Below the pieces are notes generated by a model. It was given only the letters and a program-made list of their open reading frames with translations, made no database searches and was not told the DNA's origin. Made by a program: the position numbers and the translations under genes. This document shows positions 61,601-64,000 of a stretch of DNA of 64,000 nt, in pieces. Within the stretch, counting starts at the first letter, position 1, and each line of letters starts with the position of its first letter. The stretch comes from CAMDKS01 sp964402975. Lineage in GTDB: Bacteria > Bdellovibrionota_B > Oligoflexia > Oligoflexales > RGVZ01. The stretch spans positions 272,717 through 336,716 of the forward strand of contig CAYOEM010000002.1 in assembly GCA_964402975.1 (NCBI GenBank), given 5' to 3'.

Positions 61601-61827
61601 TTGGCATTTCGCCCCGGCCCATACCCACATTTGTGCACCTAGTTTACGCAAGTCAGCCTCGTTACTTGGCCCGTCAACCCCAAGCTCAAATGAATTGGCA
61701 CTACAATCGTCGCCACATTACAAATTTTAATCAAAAAACATTCACCAAAAGAGGTCATTTGTGTAGACTAAGTGTCGAGTTAAGCTTGAACATTATCTCA
61801 AAATTTATCTTTTCAAGGAAGATCACT

Positions 61828-62472
61828 ATGAACAAACTTTTCATGATCAGAAGCCTCGCGGTTACATCTATCGTCGCCATGGTGTCCGTTTTTGGAGCAC
61901 GGCCAGCATTTGCATTAATTGAGGGTGAGCTCTCGGTTGGTCAGCGCAATGGTACGTTTAAGGCTGATGGTGCTTCGGGCAACTCCCTGTCTGGCACGAC
62001 AATTCAGTTGGCGGGCCATTTAGATCCAATCCCACTGGTGCCTGTGTCTTTTGGTCTTCGTATTATAAACGAAACTTACAGTCCAACGATCGCCAAACAC
62101 GGGTTTAAAGATCTCACATCAACGGCCTTCGTCCCTGAAGTCTCTGCATGGATTCCTTTGCTTGGAGACATAAAGCCATTTGCACGAGTTGGCTACACTC
62201 TCGTATCGGCTTACAAAGGCCGAATGGAAACCAGCGTGTTAGGCAATACGGTTGCTGGAGATGTGGTTTATGAAAGCAAAGGAGTTCGCCTTGCTGCGGG
62301 AGTGAGCTATAGCTTTATGCCATTTGTCAGCTTATCTGCTGCAGTAGAACAATCCCAAGAAACACTCACTCCATCGGAAGCGAAATTTGCAGGCGTTGAT
62401 ATTAAATCTCAGGTCGCCGACGTTTCATTTAACAGCACAGCCATATTGGTAGGCGTTAAAGCTGGCCTATGA
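61828..62472 (+). CDS. Putative outer-membrane beta-barrel protein
   Basis: The ATG at 61828 is preceded by AAGGAAG. A signal peptide ends at 'ARPAFA'. The 214-residue protein continues with eight to ten amphipathic strands ('IEGELSVGQRNGTFKADG', 'VSFGLRIINETYS', 'KPFARVGYTLVSA', 'LAAGVSYSFMPFVSLSAAVE') and ends in 'AILVGVKAGL', typical of small barrels of OmpW/OmpA-like type. The specific family is not recognised. It overlaps the plsC start by 4 bp (ATGA). Confidence 0.7.
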   Translation: MNKLFMIRSLAVTSIVAMVSVFGARPAFALIEGELSVGQRNGTFKADGASGNSLSGTTIQLAGHLDPIPLVPVSFGLRIINETYSPTIAKHGFKDLTSTAFVPEVSAWIPLLGDIKPFARVGYTLVSAYKGRMETSVLGNTVAGDVVYESKGVRLAAGVSYSFMPFVSLSAAVEQSQETLTPSEAKFAGVDIKSQVADVSFNSTAILVGVKAGL

Positions 62473-63296
62473 TTCGCTTTCATGTGCGTCGACTCTTGAA
62501 ACTGCGCGCACCGGATACAACAAGAGCATCCGGTGCGCGCAGGCGAGCTCTCAAACGAAGCCTCTCAGTTCCTGCTAAATTTGCAAAAGTTTTTAGTCTC
62601 ACAGCCTCTGCTTACCGCGCAGCTATTCGCGTCGAAAAACAACATGGGACTATCCCGCAGGATCGTCTTCAGTCCATGATCCTAAAGTGGGCTCGGGACG
62701 TTTTAGGAATCATCTCCGTCGATATTGAAATTAAAGGCGCTGCCCCCGAGATGCATAAGCCGGTCTTGTTCGTAGGCAATCATCTCAGTTACGTCGACAT
62801 ACCTCTTCTCATGGCCAGTGTCCCCGTCGTGTTTGTGGCCAAAGAGGAAGTCTCGAAATGGCTGGTGATTGGTCAAGCAGGCAAAAAGGCTGGAACGGTT
62901 TTCGTAAAACGCGAGAGCGGCACATCCAGGGCCCATGCTGCTGAAGCCATAGCTGAAACTATTCTCGAGAAGAAACGAAGTATTGGCGTATTCCCGTCTG
63001 GAACAACCTGCCTCACAGAAGACAAACCTTGGCGGCACGGGGTTTTCAAATTAGCACATAAGCACCAAATCCCTGTTCAGCCTTTTAGAATCCACTACGA
63101 GCCGCTGCGGAAAGTGGCGTACATCGGCAAAGACAGCTTTGCACCCCACCTACTGTCACTTCTCAGACTTGAAAGGGTCAAAGCTTTTATCGAGTTTGAA
63201 AGTGTGCGACTCATTGAAGACCCCGTTGCAGATTGCGAGTCCATTCGCCAGTGGACCAGAGAGCTTTTCGAGAGACATACCGATGAAAAAAACTAA
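62469..63296 (+). CDS. plsC: 1-acyl-sn-glycerol-3-phosphate acyltransferase (PlsC-like)
   Basis: A 275-residue acyltransferase. Catalytic HX4D is 'GNHLSYVDIPLL' (H105, D110); 'KAGTVFVKRESGTSRAHAAE' covers motif II, and 'GVFPSGTT' replaces the common FPEGT motif III, with Ser in place of Glu. 'PVQPFRIHY' is motif IV. It acylates lysophosphatidic acid in phospholipid synthesis or a related glycerolipid. The N-terminus is very basic. It overlaps the previous and next genes, which indicates an operon. Confidence 0.85.
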   Translation: MIRFHVRRLLKLRAPDTTRASGARRRALKRSLSVPAKFAKVFSLTASAYRAAIRVEKQHGTIPQDRLQSMILKWARDVLGIISVDIEIKGAAPEMHKPVLFVGNHLSYVDIPLLMASVPVVFVAKEEVSKWLVIGQAGKKAGTVFVKRESGTSRAHAAEAIAETILEKKRSIGVFPSGTTCLTEDKPWRHGVFKLAHKHQIPVQPFRIHYEPLRKVAYIGKDSFAPHLLSLLRLERVKAFIEFESVRLIEDPVADCESIRQWTRELFERHTDEKN

Positions 63297-63951
63297 CTCT
63301 TGGAAAACGTTACTCTGGGATCTCGACGGAACGATCACCGACCCGAGAAAAGGGATCATTGACTCGTATAAGGCGTTACTTACAGATTTTTCCGTAGAGA
63401 TTGCCCCAAATGACGACCTTTTATGGGTGATTGGGCCGCCACTGCGAGATTGTTTGGCCAAACTTTTAAATACCGCCGACAGTGAACTCATTGAAAAGGC
63501 CGTGCGACGCTACCGCTATTGGTACGTAGAGCAAGGCTTGATGTACCACGACACCCCTTATCAAGGAGTTGAGTCGCTGCTCATAGAGTTGAAGTCGGCC
63601 AACTACCAGATGTTTGTAGCTACTGCGAAAGCCCACCCGTACGCCAGATTGATTCTGCGCCACTGGCGCCTTGAGTCCTTTTTTGAAAATGTTCACGGCA
63701 GTGAATTAGACGGAACGCGCAGCAACAAAGCCGATCTCCTTAAATGGATTATTGAAACCAATCAGCTAACCCCTCTTGATTCAATTTTGATGATTGGCGA
63801 TCGCCAACACGACGTGATTGCGGCAAAGAAAAATGGCCTTAAAAGTTTGGGTGTCGGCTATGGTTACGGGTCCAAACAAGAACTTGAGGAGGCAGGCATG
63901 GACCTTTATTGCCAAACCATCCCAGATATACGACGTATGCTGCTGGGTTAA
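63283..63951 (+). CDS. HAD-superfamily hydrolase (phosphoglycolate phosphatase-like)
   Basis: The start at 63283 lies inside the end of plsC. In the 222-residue protein the nucleophile motif is 'LLWDLDGTITDPRKG' (D13, D15), followed by a helical cap domain (about 24-90), Thr in 'FVATAKAHPYA' as motif II, Lys in 'GTRSNKADLLKWI' and the acidic motif 'MIGDRQHDVIAAKKNG'. It fits the Gph-like group that hydrolyses small phosphate esters. The substrate cannot be read. About 50 bp remain to the window end, with no other gene seen. Confidence 0.88.
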   Translation: MKKTNSWKTLLWDLDGTITDPRKGIIDSYKALLTDFSVEIAPNDDLLWVIGPPLRDCLAKLLNTADSELIEKAVRRYRYWYVEQGLMYHDTPYQGVESLLIELKSANYQMFVATAKAHPYARLILRHWRLESFFENVHGSELDGTRSNKADLLKWIIETNQLTPLDSILMIGDRQHDVIAAKKNGLKSLGVGYGYGSKQELEEAGMDLYCQTIPDIRRMLLG

Positions 63952-64000
63952 ACCGGCCTTGGGCTGGCCTACTGAACCGACCGAGCAGCCCCCCAACAAA

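Noticed and set aside
61633..61827. 65-residue N-terminal extension of the barrel-like protein
   Set aside because: The ATG at 61828 has an AAGGAAG site and begins a normal signal peptide; the extension is basic and lies over the divergent promoter.

Overview
The window looks like a chromosomal segment of a Gram-negative, proteobacteria-like organism with a protein-rich cell envelope. The evidence is many predicted lipoproteins and outer-membrane barrels, hrpB, rlmJ, pepQ, elbB and ubiE, and the adjacent TIGR03546/TIGR03545 gene pair. My tentative placement is Bdellovibrionota/Oligoflexia or another former deltaproteobacterial lineage, because of the mix of secreted hydrolases, PilZ proteins and a MutL that carries an endonuclease motif. 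No rRNA or marker gene here settles this. Two runs of exactly 100 N (10001-10100 and 29763-29862) show that this is a scaffolded draft assembly.

Layout. 1-6.3 kb: the end of hrpB, then envelope proteins and a secreted protease set (matrixin-like metalloprotease, subtilase with BACON-like and Fn3-like modules). 6.4-11.0 kb: a HelD-like helicase, a pectinacetylesterase/Notum-like enzyme and an M28 aminopeptidase broken by a gap. 11.2-17.9 kb: phosphate sensing and uptake (phoBR divergent from pstSCAB), with an O-methyltransferase after pstB where phoU often lies. 18-23.9 kb: a carbonic-anhydrase-like protein with none of the zinc ligands, an EamA transporter, a minus-strand rimK / aspartoacylase-like / 2OG-oxygenase cluster, rlmJ and a DCC-family protein. 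23.95-24.8 kb: tRNA-Leu(UAA) and a decayed transposase. 24.8-32.9 kb: lipoproteins, a KamA-family radical SAM enzyme, maf, a gapped GST and the TIGR03546/03545 pair. 33-36.4 kb: iron storage (two Fur boxes, bfd, bfr), ung, and a FecCD-type permease with its ATPase. 36.5-43.9 kb: a second M28 peptidase, two PilZ proteins, acetoacetyl-CoA synthetase overlapping an ImmA/IrrE-like gene, and elbB. 44.0-50.3 kb: a tightly overlapping five-gene operon of an outer-membrane-like protein, a polytopic membrane protein, an ABC ATPase and two ABC exporter halves. 50.3-64 kb: a di-heme peroxidase, two lipoproteins, and housekeeping genes (ubiE, miaA, mutL, engB, pepQ, plsC, a HAD phosphatase) interleaved with envelope proteins.

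The parts that most deserve a second look are the zinc-ligand-less carbonic anhydrase homologue, the ImmA/IrrE-like protein with HLLGH in place of HExxH, the five-gene ABC operon, the possible ribosome-modification neighbourhood, and the 11-bp-phased direct repeats between phoB and pstS. No CRISPR array, rRNA operon, prophage or complete insertion sequence is visible.
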